In this document: piece by piece, positions 31,686 to 43,628 of the stretch | Position numbering within the stretch: the stretch's first letter is position 1 | Layout: every line of letters starts with the position of its first letter | From: Thalassia testudinum | Taxonomy: Eukaryota; Streptophyta; Magnoliopsida; Alismatales; Hydrocharitaceae | Assembly: GCA_037157565.1 (NCBI GenBank) | Contig: JAZHRO010000026.1 | Location: forward strand, 36,206,501-36,270,500 | DNA: 64,000 bases | Reading direction: 5' to 3' | Notes under the pieces: model-generated | Databases searched by the model: none | Told to the model about the DNA's origin: nothing | Seen by the model: only the letters and a program-made list of their open reading frames with translations | Program-made: the position numbers and the translations under genes

Positions 31686-33085
31686 GGAGTGGCTCGTTGA
31701 CTTAGGCGCATCTCGACACATGTGAGGATGGAGGCGGTTCTCTACACTTAGGACTGTTTAGCTTGATAGGACCATACTGGTAGCTGATGGGTGGCATTCC
31801 CCCATTACAAGTCAAAGGTTCAAGTGGCTCCGTGCATAAATTGGAGAATGTACTCCTTGCACTAGATTTTCCTAAGTCTGCTCTCTGTCAGCAGGATAGC
31901 GAATGAGTCGAATTGTAGGGTAGTATTTGATGTTGTGTCTCTTACCTTTGAGAATGTTCTGGCAAGATGCACTATTGGATATGGCCGTAAAGAAGGCGGC
32001 ATTTATCATCTCCTATAGTTGCCTTATGCAGGTTACGTCTCTTTTCTTTCGAGAAGTGTCTCTAACTACTTATGGCATCTTCGATTTGGTCATCTCTCTC
32101 TACCTAAACTTAGAAGGGTTCTATCATAAATTCCACCAATAGCTACTTTTCAATGCAAGGCATGTCAACTTGGAAAACACCATAGGAGTACATTTTCGAG
32201 GAGTCAGCATAGAAATTCTGAAGCCATGTTTGAGTTACTCCATCTAGACATTTGGGGGCCAAGTTAAACCCCATATCGTCTGGGGTACAGTCTATTTAGT
32301 GACAGTAGACAATTTCTCATGCCTTACTTGAATTTTCCTATTGAAATCCAAGTCCGAAGCTGAGAGCATGATTCATGTTTTTCTGGTAAAGATCAAGAAC
32401 CAATTTGAGGCGAAGGTCAGAATCATTCAATCAGATAATGCCTTGGAATTCTGCATCGACTCCTTGTATGCTTTCTATCAGGAGCATGGAATCATTCATC
32501 GGATGAGTTGGCCCTACATGTCACTGCATAATGGCATGGTAGAAAGGAAGCACTGACACATTCTAGATGTTGCTAGGACCCTATTGATACAGAGCACTGC
32601 ACCTAATAGATACTGGGGAGATGCAGTGCGGACTTGACACAACATTATAAATCGGATGGCATTTGCAGTCCTTGATGAGTAAATACCTTACTCTTTTATT
32701 TCCAAATCGTGAGTTATTTGGGGTATCACTTAAGGTTTTCAACTGCATGGCCTTCGTTCATCTTCAGGGACCCAACAGAGGTAAGCTTGCTCCTCGCGCC
32801 ATTAAGTGTATCTTTCTTGGATACTCAAAAACACAAAAGGGGTACCAGTGTTTTAACCTAGCTCTGAAATGCTACTATGGCAATGTTGATGTCACATTTC
32901 ATGAGTCAGTACCTTATTACTCTACATATAGCTCCCATATTCATACTTCTACATTAAAGGAGGTTGCCGTCATACCTCTTCCTATACCCTCAGATATCTC
33001 AGAAAGGAAGCTACCCGAGCCACCATCTTCTCATAATCGTACTAGTAGTATCTTCAAGAGGGTCTATTCTTATCGACCTCAATAG
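31686..33085 (+). pseudogene. Element K protease and integrase
   Basis: Protease: E-W-L-V-D-L-G-A-S-R-H-M at 31687-31722 (Ser to Leu). Integrase core: I-I-Q-S-D-N-A-L-E-F and H-R-M-S-W-P-Y-M-S-L-H-N-G-M-V-E-R-K-H at 32420-32556. The C-terminal part at 32663-33085 has C-M-A-F-V-H-L-Q-G-P-N-R-G-K-L and Y-Y-G-N-V-D-V-T-F-H-E-S. Frame changes lie between these. Confidence 0.75.
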
Positions 33086-33097
33086 GATCACACTTCA

Positions 33098-33350
33098 ATG
33101 ACAAAGACTTCACCTACACCTGGGGTAATCCCATTATCTCATGAGACTAATACTTCTAATCTTGGTCCATCCAAGCCATCTGACAATGATGATCCTGAGC
33201 AAGTTGATCTTGATCTTCCTATTGCCCTATGGAAGGGAATGAGGTCCTGCACACTACATCCTCTATCCTGGCATGCATCTCTAGCTCGACTCTTTCCTAA
33301 GCCTCAACAGTTTGTGGTTGTTCTTTCCACTATGCAGATTCTATTAGTAC
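33098..33350 (+). pseudogene. Element K linker, truncated
   Basis: Contains D-L-D-L-P-I-A-L-W-K-G-M-R-S-C-T near 33210-33255, the pre-RT motif. RT itself is absent because the element is cut at about 33350. Confidence 0.7.
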
Positions 33351-33375
33351 TTAGGTATTAATTTTATTTATTTTG

Positions 33376-34938
33376 ATGTTTTATGCAAGATTACATTTTA
33401 TTATAAAGTTGTCTACAGATTTAGATATTCATCAAATATTCAATATTTCAATGATGATGATAAGAAGCTCCCATGATGATGAAGACGTTGATTGAAGACC
33501 TAAGAAGATCAAATTTGATGGTTTCAAGCCTCTCCTACATTTTGTTTTATGTTTTTATAAGTCTTTGGAATTTTTGTTAAAAGCCAAATGCACCTTTACA
33601 CCCATAATTAATTCTAAGTGTCTAAACACAATTTTTCTAACCCTTTATGCGTATAAAATAAAAATGCAACTTCTAGGAGGTCAGTTATAATAGTTATAAT
33701 TTTATTCTCTCCAAAAAAAGCATGTAAAATACTTTTTAAGATATCATAAAATAAAAATAAACTTTCTAGAATGATGGTTGCATGTTTCAAACAAAGCATC
33801 TCCTTATAAAGGAAGCTACAAAATTCTTTGCACCATTTCACAAAAGAAAACTTTCAAATTAACCACCTCTTTGAGATTATGTTGGTTGTAAAATTAATCG
33901 ATTAACTTAAATTTGAACATGTGATAATGGTTAGTTGGTTACCAATAATTAGTATAATTTTCAATTTTGGTTCCAAACGTTAATAATCTCTTTCTATATA
34001 TACCCTATATGGGTTCCTTCTTTTTCATCACACAATTGATACAACTTTCTCCTACATTCTACTTGCAAATTACATTCTTGAGTTACCCTTTAAAAAGCCT
34101 CCACGCCAATTTCGTGCCTTCAAAGCAGCATTCTCCACACCAACTTTTGTGCTTCAAGAAATTTCAAGAAGCCTACTTCCTTGTTGCGCCAACATTGTGT
34201 TTCATTTCAAGTTTCTACTTCCTGCATGTCAACTTGATCTACTTATTAGGGAAGTACAAGAGAGTATTTTTGTTTACTTGATCTTGCTTCATATATTCAC
34301 ATTATTATCTTTGGAAGCATTTTGATCAAATGAGTTTCTTGCTATTAGAAGCAAACACATGCATGTTTGAAGATACATTGATTCTAGACACTTCTAATTG
34401 CAAGATTTGTTTTCTATTAAAAGGAAGTTTCAAGAGAATATATTTCTCAAAGTTTGTTCTACACACAAATCTTTTGTATAAAATTCTATTTCCCTTGCAC
34501 AAAAATTATATCTATCTTCAAAGGGAATTGAAAAGAATATTTCTAAGTCTTATTACATTTGATTAAGCACTTGCACATTGGCTCAATAGGACTTCTATCA
34601 ATTTTGTTATCTCCTGCTTGTTGTAATTTGGGTGCCAAGGTTGTTGGCTTCCCATTCTTCTAGTGAGAGAAGAACAAAAGGTCTTTTTGTGGGTTGTGCA
34701 AAAGGGATTTATGTAATTGAGGTCCACTATCATCGGTTTAAGCAGTGAAGGTTAGTGATTTTCTTGCTTAAAGAGCAAGAGGAATATCCTAATTGGGGAA
34801 GTAGGAAGATGTTTTTGCTAGTTTGGGTTTTCTCTATAAATCTTGGTGTTATTTGGGGATTGAATTTTTTTATGGTTACCATTATTTTCATTAAATATTT
34901 AAATTATATAGTTCATCGCCCTCTTGTATAATTATTAT
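33376..34938 (+). repeat. Probable long 5' LTR of element L
   Basis: Non-coding, AT-rich, running up to the primer site. CTATATATACCCTATATGGG (about 33995-34014) is a good promoter candidate. The start is a guess at TGTTTTATGC, since no second copy exists in the window. Confidence 0.45.
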
Positions 34939-35039
34939 TTGGTATCAGAGCCTGTGTTTCACAAGCTTCTAAAGTCACTTTCAGGTGAAACAGATCCATA
35001 GCAACTAGAGAACTTGTGGCCATCTCTAGCAACAACAGC

Positions 35040-35590
35040 TATTTTATTTCAAAGCCAACACTATTTGATGAAAGAAACTATACCGGAAGCAATGCATGGA
35101 AATATTTTTGCAATCCGATGACTATGCCATATGGGATATGGTTGAAAATCCTTTTAACAAGCCTGTAAAGTTTGAAGATGGAAAGTACATTGATTATAAG
35201 AAGCAGTTGATGCTAAATTCTAATGCTATGAACACATTTTATTGCGTTCTTAGTCCTAAGAATTTAACAAGATATCTCCGTGCACTACAACTCATGAAAT
35301 TTGGAGAACACTCCAAGTTACCCATGAAGGAACAAGCAAAGTAAAAAATTCAAAAATTATTTTGTTTACTAATGAGTTTGAGAAGTTTGAGATACAGGAA
35401 GGAGAAACAATTAAGGCTATGTATTCTTGCTTCATTGATATTGTCAACAATCTTAAAGCCTTGGGTAAAAATTTTGTAAGAGGCGAATTGAAGGTACAAT
35501 TTTACGTTCACTTACAAATGTTTTTGAATCTAAAGTGATGGCTATTGAGGAGGCAAATGAAGTTGACTTCTCCTCAACTAGTACTTGGTA
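35040..35590 (+). pseudogene. Element L gag fragment
   Basis: Open 35096-35344 after a frameshift near 35090. It contains A-I-W-D-M-V-E-N, D-Y-K-K-Q-L-M-L-N-S-N-A-M-N and the continuing gag text F-E-K/S-E near 35380. The typical A-L-x-x-x-L-x-x-x-E-F/Y block is broken by stops. No zinc knuckle remains. Confidence 0.6.
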
Positions 35591-35862
35591 ATTCCCGATG
35601 GCATCATGCTATGAAGAAATGTTGGCGTCATGCTCTAGGGGCATTTAGACACTGGTTAATCCTTTAGCTGGTGCTACTATTGTTGGTTGTAGGTGGGCCT
35701 TCACTGTTAAACATCAGTTAGATGGTACTATGGAGTGCTACAAGGCATGATTGGTAGCTAAGGGCTATACACATATGTATAGTATCAACAACTTCGATAC
35801 ATTTTCTTTGGTGGCACGACTTCCTACTATTTAGATTCTTATCTCTGTGGTTGTGCACATGG
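35591..35862 (+). pseudogene. Orphan Copia RT N-terminal fragment
   Basis: Read across frames it shows W-H-H-A-M-K-x-x-M, A-G-A-T-I-V-G-C-R-W-A-F-T-V-K-H-Q-L-D-G-T, L-V-A-K-G-Y-T-H-M-Y and N-N-F-D-T-F-S-L-V-A-R-L-P-T. It ends V-V-V-H-M-D, where Q-L-D-V-K should follow. Instead gag text of element M begins. Confidence 0.65.
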
Positions 35863-36540
35863 ACTCGGGTTTGAAGTAGGAGCATTCCCTATCCCAGTAC
35901 TATACCACTCTCAAGGGGCTCCTTAAGAAGTATAATTCCTATAGACCTGTGTGTACGTGTTCTACTTAGAGGGAGTATCGCAAAGAACATATAGTTCTTC
36001 AGTTTATGGATGGTCTTGGTCTTGAGTATGAGAGATTTTGGCCCTCTCTAAGCTTCCATCTATGTAGAAAGCATATGGCACGTTGAGCAGGATTGTGGTG
36101 AAGTCCTCTTCTCTTATACTCTTGGGTAGACGATTGCTTTAGCTGCTACTGGAGGCCACGGAGCTCCTTCTACATGTAGCAAAGGATGTGGTAGAGGACA
36201 ACCTAGTAGAACATGGACCACGTGCACATTCTGTGGTAAGGTTGGTCATGTGGAGGCTATTTATTGGTCTAAGCACAATAGACCTCCTATCGCTAATCAA
36301 GCCACCACCTATTCAAAGGAGTAGTCTGGCATGGTCACTTGTGTTGAGTATAATGTAGTTATGCAACGCCTTTCTCAGCTTACACAGGAATTCGCTACTT
36401 CATCAGATACTGTTGCCTTCGCTTCCTCGTCAGGTATAGATTTTGCCTTGAGTGCACGTAGTAGATTTGGTGATGGTACCATGTGGCTAGTGGATTTAAG
36501 TGCATCTAGGCACCTAAGTGGTGATCACAATTGTTTTTAG
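35863..36540 (+). pseudogene. Element M gag C-terminal half and protease start
   Basis: L-S-Q-Y-Y-T-T-L-K-G-L-L-K-K-Y-N at about 35890-35935, M-D-G-L-G-L-E-Y near 36008 and the knuckle C-T-F-C-G-K-V-G-H-V-E-A-I-Y at about 36219-36262, where the last Cys is Tyr. The protease start at 36481-36520 is M-W-L-V-D-L-S-A-S-R-H-L-S-G, with D-S-G changed to D-L-S. Confidence 0.8.
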
Positions 36541-37262
36541 AGGATTCAATTTGTGGCACCGGTCGGACAGTGCTGGTGGTTGATGGCCGACATTCCAGAA
36601 TTGATGGACAAGGGAAGGTGGGAGTTACCCCCACTTTAAGATTATCTGATGTTCTATTTGTTCCTAATTTTCCTATTATTCTGTTGTAGTGAATAACGAA
36701 GGATCTAAATTGTCATGTCATTTTTTATGATGTTCGATGTATTTTTCAAGACAAACTCACGGGGAGGACGATTGGCGGCAGACATGAAGAGGTGTTTATC
36801 ACCTAGTCCAAACACCATTTGCTGCTACATGTCAGGGTGAGGCTGCCTGTAGTGTTGGTATATCTCTACAGTGGTATCATTGACTTGGGCATCTTTCTCT
36901 AGATAGGCTCAGACGTGTCATACCATATATCTCTCTGGCCATTGAGATACTCTGTGATGCTTGTTAGCTAAGGGACCATCCTTGCTCTAGTTACTCTACC
37001 AATTCCAGTTTGAGTTCTGTTGCATGCTTTGATTTAGTTCATATGGATGTTTCGATCTCTAGTCGTACTCCTGCTCAACAGGGACACCGATACTATTTGA
37101 TTATAGTGGATGATTTTTCCAAATGTCATGGCTATTTTTGCTAAAACAGATGCCATGATTGAAACTTTTGTGATGCAAATACTCAATTTTCCTTAGTGGT
37201 TAAGATTGTGCGCTCAGATAATGCCCTTGAATTTTCTAATGTCAAGTTGCATGTATTTTGTA
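36541..37262 (+). pseudogene. Element M integrase, part before N
   Basis: Broken frames show the D-K-L-T-G-R-T-I-G-G block near 36750, the H-L-G-H-L-S/P zinc-binding region near 36880, V-D-D-F-S near 37110 and I-V-R-S-D-N-A-L-E-F at about 37205-37232. It is interrupted at 37268 by element N. Confidence 0.7.
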
Positions 37263-37267
37263 GATCT

Positions 37268-37400
37268 TGTTGAGTTATAAACGGTAGGAGTTTTTATTTT
37301 TATTTGTAGTGAAGTGGTATACTTAAAATTCTCTCTGGAGCCTCTCTATATAAAGGTTCAGAGTATCTCTGAATAAATCTATCTCATTTCGGTCTTAACA
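37268..37400 (+). repeat. 5' LTR of element N
   Basis: TGTTGAGTTA...CTTAACA, 133 bp, with CTCTATATAAAGG as the TATA box and GAATAAATC as a possible poly(A) signal. It differs from the 3' copy at roughly 20 positions by eye. Confidence 0.85.
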
Positions 37401-38160
37401 TGATATTAGAGCAACAGTCCTAGATCGGGGTTCTAGTATCCCACCAAACCCTAACCTTCAAACCCTAACACCACCAACCCCTCTTCTTTGTTCAGCACTG
37501 TCGACCACCAACAGGGCCAACAGCATCGCCCCTCACCAGCATCGCCGGCCGCAACCAAAGGGTAGCAATGTCGAGGCGATGTAGGGCAGCCTCCACCTCG
37601 CGTCGTCGTCGTTCTAAGCGACGCAAGGCCAACCCCCCACCTCACGTTGTCGCCGCCTTAGGTAGGGCCACCCCCACCTCGTGCCATTACCGTCACCCTA
37701 GGCGCTATAGTGCCGCCCTCCCTTATGCCGCTACTGTTCTAGGAGTCAAAGGGCTCCCCCTTGTGCTACCCTCCCTATTGTGGGTCTACACGGCCTCTAG
37801 ATCATCTTCTAGAGGCTATGTTGGCCTAGATCAAGGATGCAAGAGCCTCCTTATCTCTCGATCTACGAGTTAGGATTGTGAGGACACCTTATGACTGCTA
37901 GAACTAGGGTTACAGATTCACATCTAGCCTCGCAACTCTCTCTAGAGGAGTTCCTGCAGTTTGGACGGCACCGCTAGGGCTATTCATATGCCCTAGTGTG
38001 TGCAAGCAAGTTCTATTGTGGTACTAACAGGGTACATGATCTGAAAATCATCTTCGTGCGGCTTGAATGTGGTTTTTGGAGGCATTTTCAGTCTAAAAAT
38101 TTTGATTTCAAACCCTATGATCGATTTTTCAGGCCTATAAACCAATGTTTGTTGGGCACT

Positions 38161-38895
38161 ATGGCAGACAAGAAGGAATCTGTGGGTGACTTAGTTGGGA
38201 AGATTTCTACCACTAGTGCCCACCCCCCCTCATATGCAAGGAACATCGATTAAGTTGAATGGATCCAACTATTCGCCTTAGTCTACCTTCTCTCGGTTCA
38301 TTGGATCCCATAAGAAGAAATACATCTTGATCAATGTTGTGCCTGATGAAGAGTTTGCAGATTGGGAGCCAGACAATGACTAGGTGGCCGCTTGTCTTCT
38401 TAATAGTGTGACAGAGACCATTGCTAAGCAAGTCATGGCTCATGCCTCAACCAAGAAGATGTGGGAGGGACTGCATGAGATCCATTCCTACAGGAGCAAT
38501 ATCACCAGGCTATACAGAGTTGTGGAGGATATTCAAAACCTTCAAAAAGGCACCATGGCCTTATCCGAGTATTATAGCACCATAAAAAATCTTTGAGATG
38601 AAGATGTATACCAACCTATCTCTACAAATGCATCCGTTATAACCAAGCAGAGAGAAGCCATTCATTCCATTTAGCTTCTGTCTGGACTTGGCCTCGAGTA
38701 CAAAGCAGTTAAAGATTAATTCATAATTCTGGATGAGACTCCTTCACTCGAATAGATCTATGCTCGTCTTTCCATGCTTACTGCCTCAGATTTCGTCCGT
38801 ACTTCAGATGCCTCTGCCATGGCTGTTGTTGGTCGTGTAGAGCAAATTCAGGTGGAAGAGGTAGTGGAGCTCGTGGTGGTGGTGGTGCACACCAA

Positions 38896-38927
<32 letters not shown>

Positions 38928-39080
38928 GAATTCTTTCTTCTATGAGTACTATTACAGGAATGGACACACTGTGGACCGATGCTAGGTCAAGCATGGTTAT
39001 CCACAAGGTATGGATCCACGTGCCCACCAAGTATCTGCAAAGGATAACACCCAAGTATAGGAGGATGATAGCCAGATAAC
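38161..39080 (+). pseudogene. Element N gag
   Basis: ATG 38161 opens M-A-D-K-K-E-S-V-G-D-L. Open part 38384-38596 has K-K-M-W-E-G-L-H-E-I and M-A-L-S-E-Y-Y-S-T-I-K-N-L. An R-G-G-rich segment at 38855-38935 is encoded by GTGGTC-like hexamers. The expected CCHC knuckle near 38938-38990 reads Y-E-Y-Y-Y-R-N-G-H-T-V-D-R-C, so both leading Cys are Tyr. Stops at 38251, 38381 and 38596. Confidence 0.75.
38855..38937 (+). repeat. GTGGTC-type hexamer run
   Basis: Imperfect repeats of GGTGGT and CGTGGT with a clean core of five GGTCGT units at about 38899-38928. In the gag frame it encodes alternating Arg and Gly, an RNA-binding style tail. Confidence 0.75.
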
Positions 39081-40700
39081 TGTTTCCAGGGTTGATTATG
39101 AGAGTTTCATAGCTTCTTAGGAATCTACTTCTGCTTCAGTTCAAAGGTTTACAGGTACTTCTACCATGTTAGTTAAATCCCAAGCTCTCGTCTAGCTTGT
39201 AGATTCAGATGCCTTCTCCCACATTACTGGTGACACTCCTATTTTCTTCTCTATGAGACCTTGCTACGCCCTTTCAAGTTAACGTGGCTGATAGGAGTCT
39301 GTCACCAGTCATTGGCCTCGGAAATATCTCTATTTCTAGCACTTTACCTCTCTTAAATGTTATACATGCTCACAAATTTGCTTTCAATTTAATGTCTATT
39401 AGCTAGATTACCAAAGATTTGAGATGTCGAACTGTGCTCCATGACCAATATTTCTTCTTACAAGACGTCCAAACAATGAGGTAGATTGGTGGACTTTAAC
39501 AAAATGGTCCCTACTATCTTCATGTCCCACCTTCTTCCAATGTTGAGGCTACGTGTGCCACTACTGCTCTCCAATGGCATTTGAGACTTGGTCATCCCAA
39601 TTTGCATGTTATGTGCCATCAGTTTCCTAAGTTGTCTTTTCCTGATGTTTTAAGGTATGAAGCCTGTCAGTGGGTAAGCACCATAGGTCTTCGTTTCAGC
39701 AAAAGAATAAAAGATCTGAGTCTATTTTTGCTTTAGTCCATGCTGATGTTTGGGGCCCTTATAGAGTCAGGAGTGTTGAGAGGATTTCGGTATTTTCTTA
39801 TTTTTGTGGATGACCATACCAGGATGTCTTGGATTTTTATGATGAAAGAAAAGTCCTAAGTCTTTGATATTGTCAAAAATTTTGTTCTGAAAGTAAATGC
39901 TCAGTTTTCTACTATCATTAAAGTTTTTCAGATTGACAATGGTTTGGAATTTGTGAATGCCAGGACAATTGTTTTTTTCAAGTCATTCGATATTATTCAT
40001 TAAACTACTTACATTCATACTTCCCAACAAAATGGGATGGCTAAATGTAAGCTTCAACATTTGCTTAATATAGCCCATTCTATCATGTTTTAAATGAATG
40101 TTCCCTCACATTTCTGAGCTGATGCTATTCTTACTGCTAATTATTTGGTGAATCATGCTTGTTCGTCTGTCTTAGGAGGTAAAACATGTACCCTATGTTT
40201 CCTGGCAAAGACCTTTTTTCTGTCACTGGCTGTCTTTGGTTGTGTGTGTTTTGTTCACTTACATAAAGCGGATAAGATTTCTCCTCACTTTGTGAAGTGT
40301 GTTTCTAGGCTACTCTAGGACCCAGAAAGGGTGCATATACTGACTATTTCACGAAGATTTTATGTTTCTGCAGATGTCACATTTTTTGAGGAGATTCCAT
40401 TTTACCAAAAACGGGGGAGCAACCTACTAAGCCACCACATGAGGTTTCTCTTCCTATGCCTACTGAGCCACCTATATCTAGGGCCAATCAACCTGATCTA
40501 GGTCCTTTCCCATATCGTCCTGAGATTCCTGATACGGATACTTTTCCTAAAGTATTTTCAGTGCAGGACTCAGGATGTTCCTTAGGTGGAAGAACCATTG
40601 TCTATTGTTTCTACTCAGTCCCCACCAGTTGCTGATTATTTGTCTGAGGACTAGGTACCCACTACCACTGAGGATACTACTCTGACCTTCCTATTGCACA
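39081..40700 (+). pseudogene. Element N protease and integrase
   Basis: L-V-D-S-D-A-F-S-H-I-T-G at about 39196-39233 is the protease site with Gly changed to Asp. Integrase zinc region: L-Q-W-H-L-R-L-G-H-P-N-L near 39570. A-L-V-H-A-D-V-W-G-P lies near 39733, and further catalytic text is shattered to 40300. P-I-A-Q-R-K-A-P-H-S-C at about 40692-40722 begins the linker. Confidence 0.7.
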
Positions 40701-42234
40701 AAGGAAGGCTCCACATTCTTGTGCTAAATATTATATATCTCAATTTGTCCCTTGACAGCTTGTCTATAGTTGAATGCCAGTTTTCTCTGGCCATTGACAG
40801 TGTGTAGGTACCATGGGACCATCATGAGGCCTTCCGAGATCCATCTTGGACCTTGGCAATGGAGGAAGAGATGGCAACTTTACAATCCCGTGGCATGTGG
40901 GACCTTGTTGATCTACCCTTAGGTTTTACTGTTATGGGGTGTAGATGGATGTCTACTCTCAAGTGTCGTCCTGATGGCACCGTGGAACGATACAAGGCAT
41001 GCTTAGTTGCCAAAGGATATACTTATACGTTCGGGGTTGATTACTTTGAGATATTTTCCCTAGTAACTCGTCTTAATTCTATTTAGATACTGCTGTCTCT
41101 TGCTATCAATAGGCATTGGATTGTCCATCAGTTTGATATCAAAAATGCATTTCTATATGGCGATTTGAAGGAGGAAGTTTACATGAAGCAGCCATCAGGT
41201 TTCCCTACTCAGGGGGAGTGTCAAAAGGGGTGTAGACTGAAGAAAGCTATCTATGGATTGAAATAAAGTCCCAAGGCTTGGTTTGAGAGGTTCAGCAAAG
41301 TGGTTCAGGATTATGGCTTCACCATATCTTTTGCTGATTATTCTTTCCTTACATTGCATAAAAAGATAGGCTCAGTCATACTTGTTTATGTAGATGACAT
41401 ACTTCTAACTGGTAATGACAGGCAAGGCATAGGGGAAACAAAGATGCCACAGTCATAGTTTGTTACTAATGATTTAGACTCCAACTATTTCCTTGGTAAT
41501 GAGGTGTAGTACATTAGAGGACTTGTGCTATCCCAGCGTAAGTACGTTCTTAACATGCTGAGAGACATGGGTATGCTGGATGCAAGCCAACATACGTGCC
41601 CATGGATGTGTCCTTGCCTATTGCAGATGATGACAACCCTCTACTGCAAGATGTCCCTAGATACCGTCCAGTGATTGGCAAGTTATTGTATCTGACTGTT
41701 ACTTGTCCTGACATTGCCTTTGCAGTTGGAAGGTTGAGCTAATTCATGTAGTTGCCAAGATAAGTCCATTGGGATGGTATTTGCCAGATTCTCAAGTACT
41801 TGAAAAGTGCACCTGGGAAAGGACTCTTTTTCAAACACAATGGGCACTTGGAGGTTTGTGGATATTCTGATATAGACTATGCAGGTGCTCATGAAGATCG
41901 AAAATCCACTACAAGATACTATACATTTGTTGGGGTGATCTGGTTACATGGAAGAGAAAGAATTGAAGTACAGGTACATGATCCTATTCTGATGCACAGT
42001 GACAACAAGGCTGCCACCTTTATCGCAAATAATCCTATTTTCCATGAGAAGACCAAGAATATTGAAGTGGATTGTCACTTCATCAGAGCTGCCATTTTAG
42101 CTAAGAAGATTTCTACACCCTACATATGCACTGAAGACCAACTGACATATATCTTCACTAAAGCACTTCTCAAGAAGAGATTACACAATATCTGTTCCAA
42201 GCTGAGCATGTTTGATGCTTATGCTTCAGCTTGA
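40701..42234 (+). pseudogene. Element N reverse transcriptase and RNase H
   Basis: 40853-41086 encodes A-M-E-E-E-M-A-T-L and G-C-R-W-M-S-T-L-K. Then Q-F-D-I-K-N-A-F-L-Y-G-D-L-K-E-E-V-Y-M near 41132 and an intact Y-V-D-D at 41387-41398. The RNase H is open from 41800 to the stop at 42232-42234, with G-Y-S-D-I-D-Y-A-G, D-R-K-S-T-T and A-T-F-I-A-N-N-P-I-F-H-E-K-T-K. A segment of about 30 codons around 41950 (S-S-A-E-A-E-Y region) is deleted. Confidence 0.8.
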
Positions 42235-42241
42235 GGGAGAG

Positions 42242-42376
42242 TGTTGAGTTAGGTACGTTGGGTGTTTTTATTTTTATTTATAATGAAGGGGTCTACTTGT
42301 AATTCTCTCTCTGAAGCCTCTCTATATAAAGGCCGAGGGTCTCTTTGAATAAATCTATCTCATTTCGATCCTAACA
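42242..42376 (+). repeat. 3' LTR of element N
   Basis: Follows CTTGAGGGAGAG (polypurine tract, 42230-42241) and ends CCTAACA before GATCT. Confidence 0.85.
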
Positions 42377-43465
42377 GATCTCATAAGATAATTCACCAGA
42401 CCTATTGCCTCCATACATTATAGCAGAATTGAGTGGCTGAGAGAAAGCATCGTCATATTTTAGACGTGGCCAGAACATTATTGATTCATCACAATGTGCC
42501 ATCGCTCTACTGGGGTGTTGTGCTTACCATTATCTGATTAACCAAATGCCGAACTCTGCCGTCCATGAGCAGCTTCCATGGTGGGTTCTCCATCTTGAGT
42601 CATTTCATGTGCCACCACGTGTGTTTGACTGTGTAGCTTTTGTTCATCTTCTTGGATCGAGACAAGACAAGCTGGCATCTTGAGCTGCCAAGTGTGTCTT
42701 TTTGGGTTACAATAATACCCAAAAAGAATACTGGTGCTATGATCCATTATGCAAAAAGCATTATGTTAGTATAGATGTTATCTTTCATAAGGCAGTCTCG
42801 TACTTTTCTACTAGTGGGCATCAATTGGTATTTGGGGATGAGTTTACACCCATGGCTGTACCTCCTGTTCCTTTAAAGTAGATTCCTATCAGTCGCAGTT
42901 CTGTTGGAACAGATTCAAATAGTCATATGGTCCGATATAGTGAGCCTCCTATGGTCTGCAGATTGCTAGTCACAAGTAGTGCCCCCCTCTCCCATGCCAC
43001 CATCCTCCTCAGCTTAAGTACATGTTGATGTCACTGACGCCTATACTTCTAGTGATGTCCTTACATGTCCCTCTAGTGGTGTCTCTATTGGGGAGGATGC
43101 TCTTATTTCTTATTCGGAGACTGAGATGGATGATATAGATCTTTCGATTGCTATTTAGAAAGCTCCACATACTTGTGCCCATCACCAAGTTGCTAGAGTT
43201 GTCCCCAATGCCAACTTGGAGAGGTCTTTTGGCCTCTTTACGTCAGCTTCCATGGATCCCTTTATGTACTGTAGGCCATGCTTGATCCAAAACGGCGACA
43301 TGCCATAGAGGATGAGATGATTGCCCTTCACTTTAAGGGGATGTGGGACCTTACCACCTTGCAACTAGGTGCTTGTCTTGTTGGTTGCTGCCAGGTCTTT
43401 GCCTTGAAGTACAATCCTAACGAATCTATTTCATGGCATAAGGCTCGCCTTGTTGCAAAGGGGTT
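42377..43465 (+). pseudogene. Element M integrase end and linker, between N and O
   Basis: Resumes with V-A-E-R-K-H-R-H-I-L-D-V-A-R-T-L-L-I-H at about 42434-42490. The H-V-P-P-R-V-F-D-C-V-A-F-V-H-L block lies at about 42607-42650 and the C-Y-D-P-like Y-V-S-I-D-V end near 42760. D-L-S-I-A-I-x-K-A-P-H-T-C (43139-43177) opens the linker. RT begins as M-L-D-P-K-R-R-H-A-I-E-D-E-M at 43278 and is cut at 43465 by O. Confidence 0.75.
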
Positions 43466-43628
43466 AGTTGGAGAACATGACAAGTCTTATTTCTCAAATG
43501 AAATCCTACGCCTCTTTATATAGGGAGAGGTGTTGGGAAAATTACAGCATAAGTTCAATAGGACAAAATACATGACATAACAGTCCAAAACAATAAACAA
43601 ACTAGATAACTAGAGTGTTCTACCAACA
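43466..43628 (-). repeat. 3' LTR of element O
   Basis: AGTTGGAGAA...CTACCAACA on the plus strand. CTCTTTATATAGGG holds the TATA box in reverse. Next to it is the polypurine tract CTCCCTCTCAAA (43629-43640). Confidence 0.88.

Larger units (their letters stand above)
30474..33350 (+). mobile_element. Copia element K, 3' part missing
   Basis: 5' LTR 30474-30617, primer site TGGTATCAGAGC 30618-30629 (perfect), leader, gag with internal deletion, protease, integrase and the start of the linker. Copia similarity stops near 33350, where long AT-rich sequence of element L begins. No 3' LTR is present. Confidence 0.75.
33351..35590 (+). mobile_element. SIRE/Maximus-like Copia piece L: long LTR and gag start
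   Basis: A long AT-rich segment ends in the primer site TGGTATCAGAGC (34940-34951). A gag follows with W-K-x-x-M-Q/E-I-F-L-Q-S-D-D-Y-A-I-W-D-M-V-E-N, the opening type of SIRE/Maximus Copia gags. The LTR would be roughly 1.5 kb, far longer than others here. After about 35590 the gag stops and unrelated RT text begins, so everything downstream is lost. The left border is uncertain. Confidence 0.6.
37268..42376 (+). mobile_element. Full-length Copia element N, gatct duplication
   Basis: LTRs 37268-37400 and 42242-42376, primer site TGATATTAGAGC from 37401, and the duplication GATCT at 37263-37267 and 42377-42381. It has gag, protease, integrase, RT and RNase H in the usual order, 5.1 kb in all. 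Its gag and RNase H differ from the main group here, so it belongs to another Copia lineage. It lies in integrase of M. Confidence 0.85.

Noticed and set aside
33967..34566. Open frames of 78-104 codons in the long LTR of L
   Set aside because: Phe/Leu/Ser-rich readings of AT-rich LTR sequence with no similarity.
38848..39079. Poly-Val and poly-Thr proteins from the GTGGTC repeat
   Set aside because: These are wrong-frame readings of the repeat; the gag frame gives Arg-Gly repeats.
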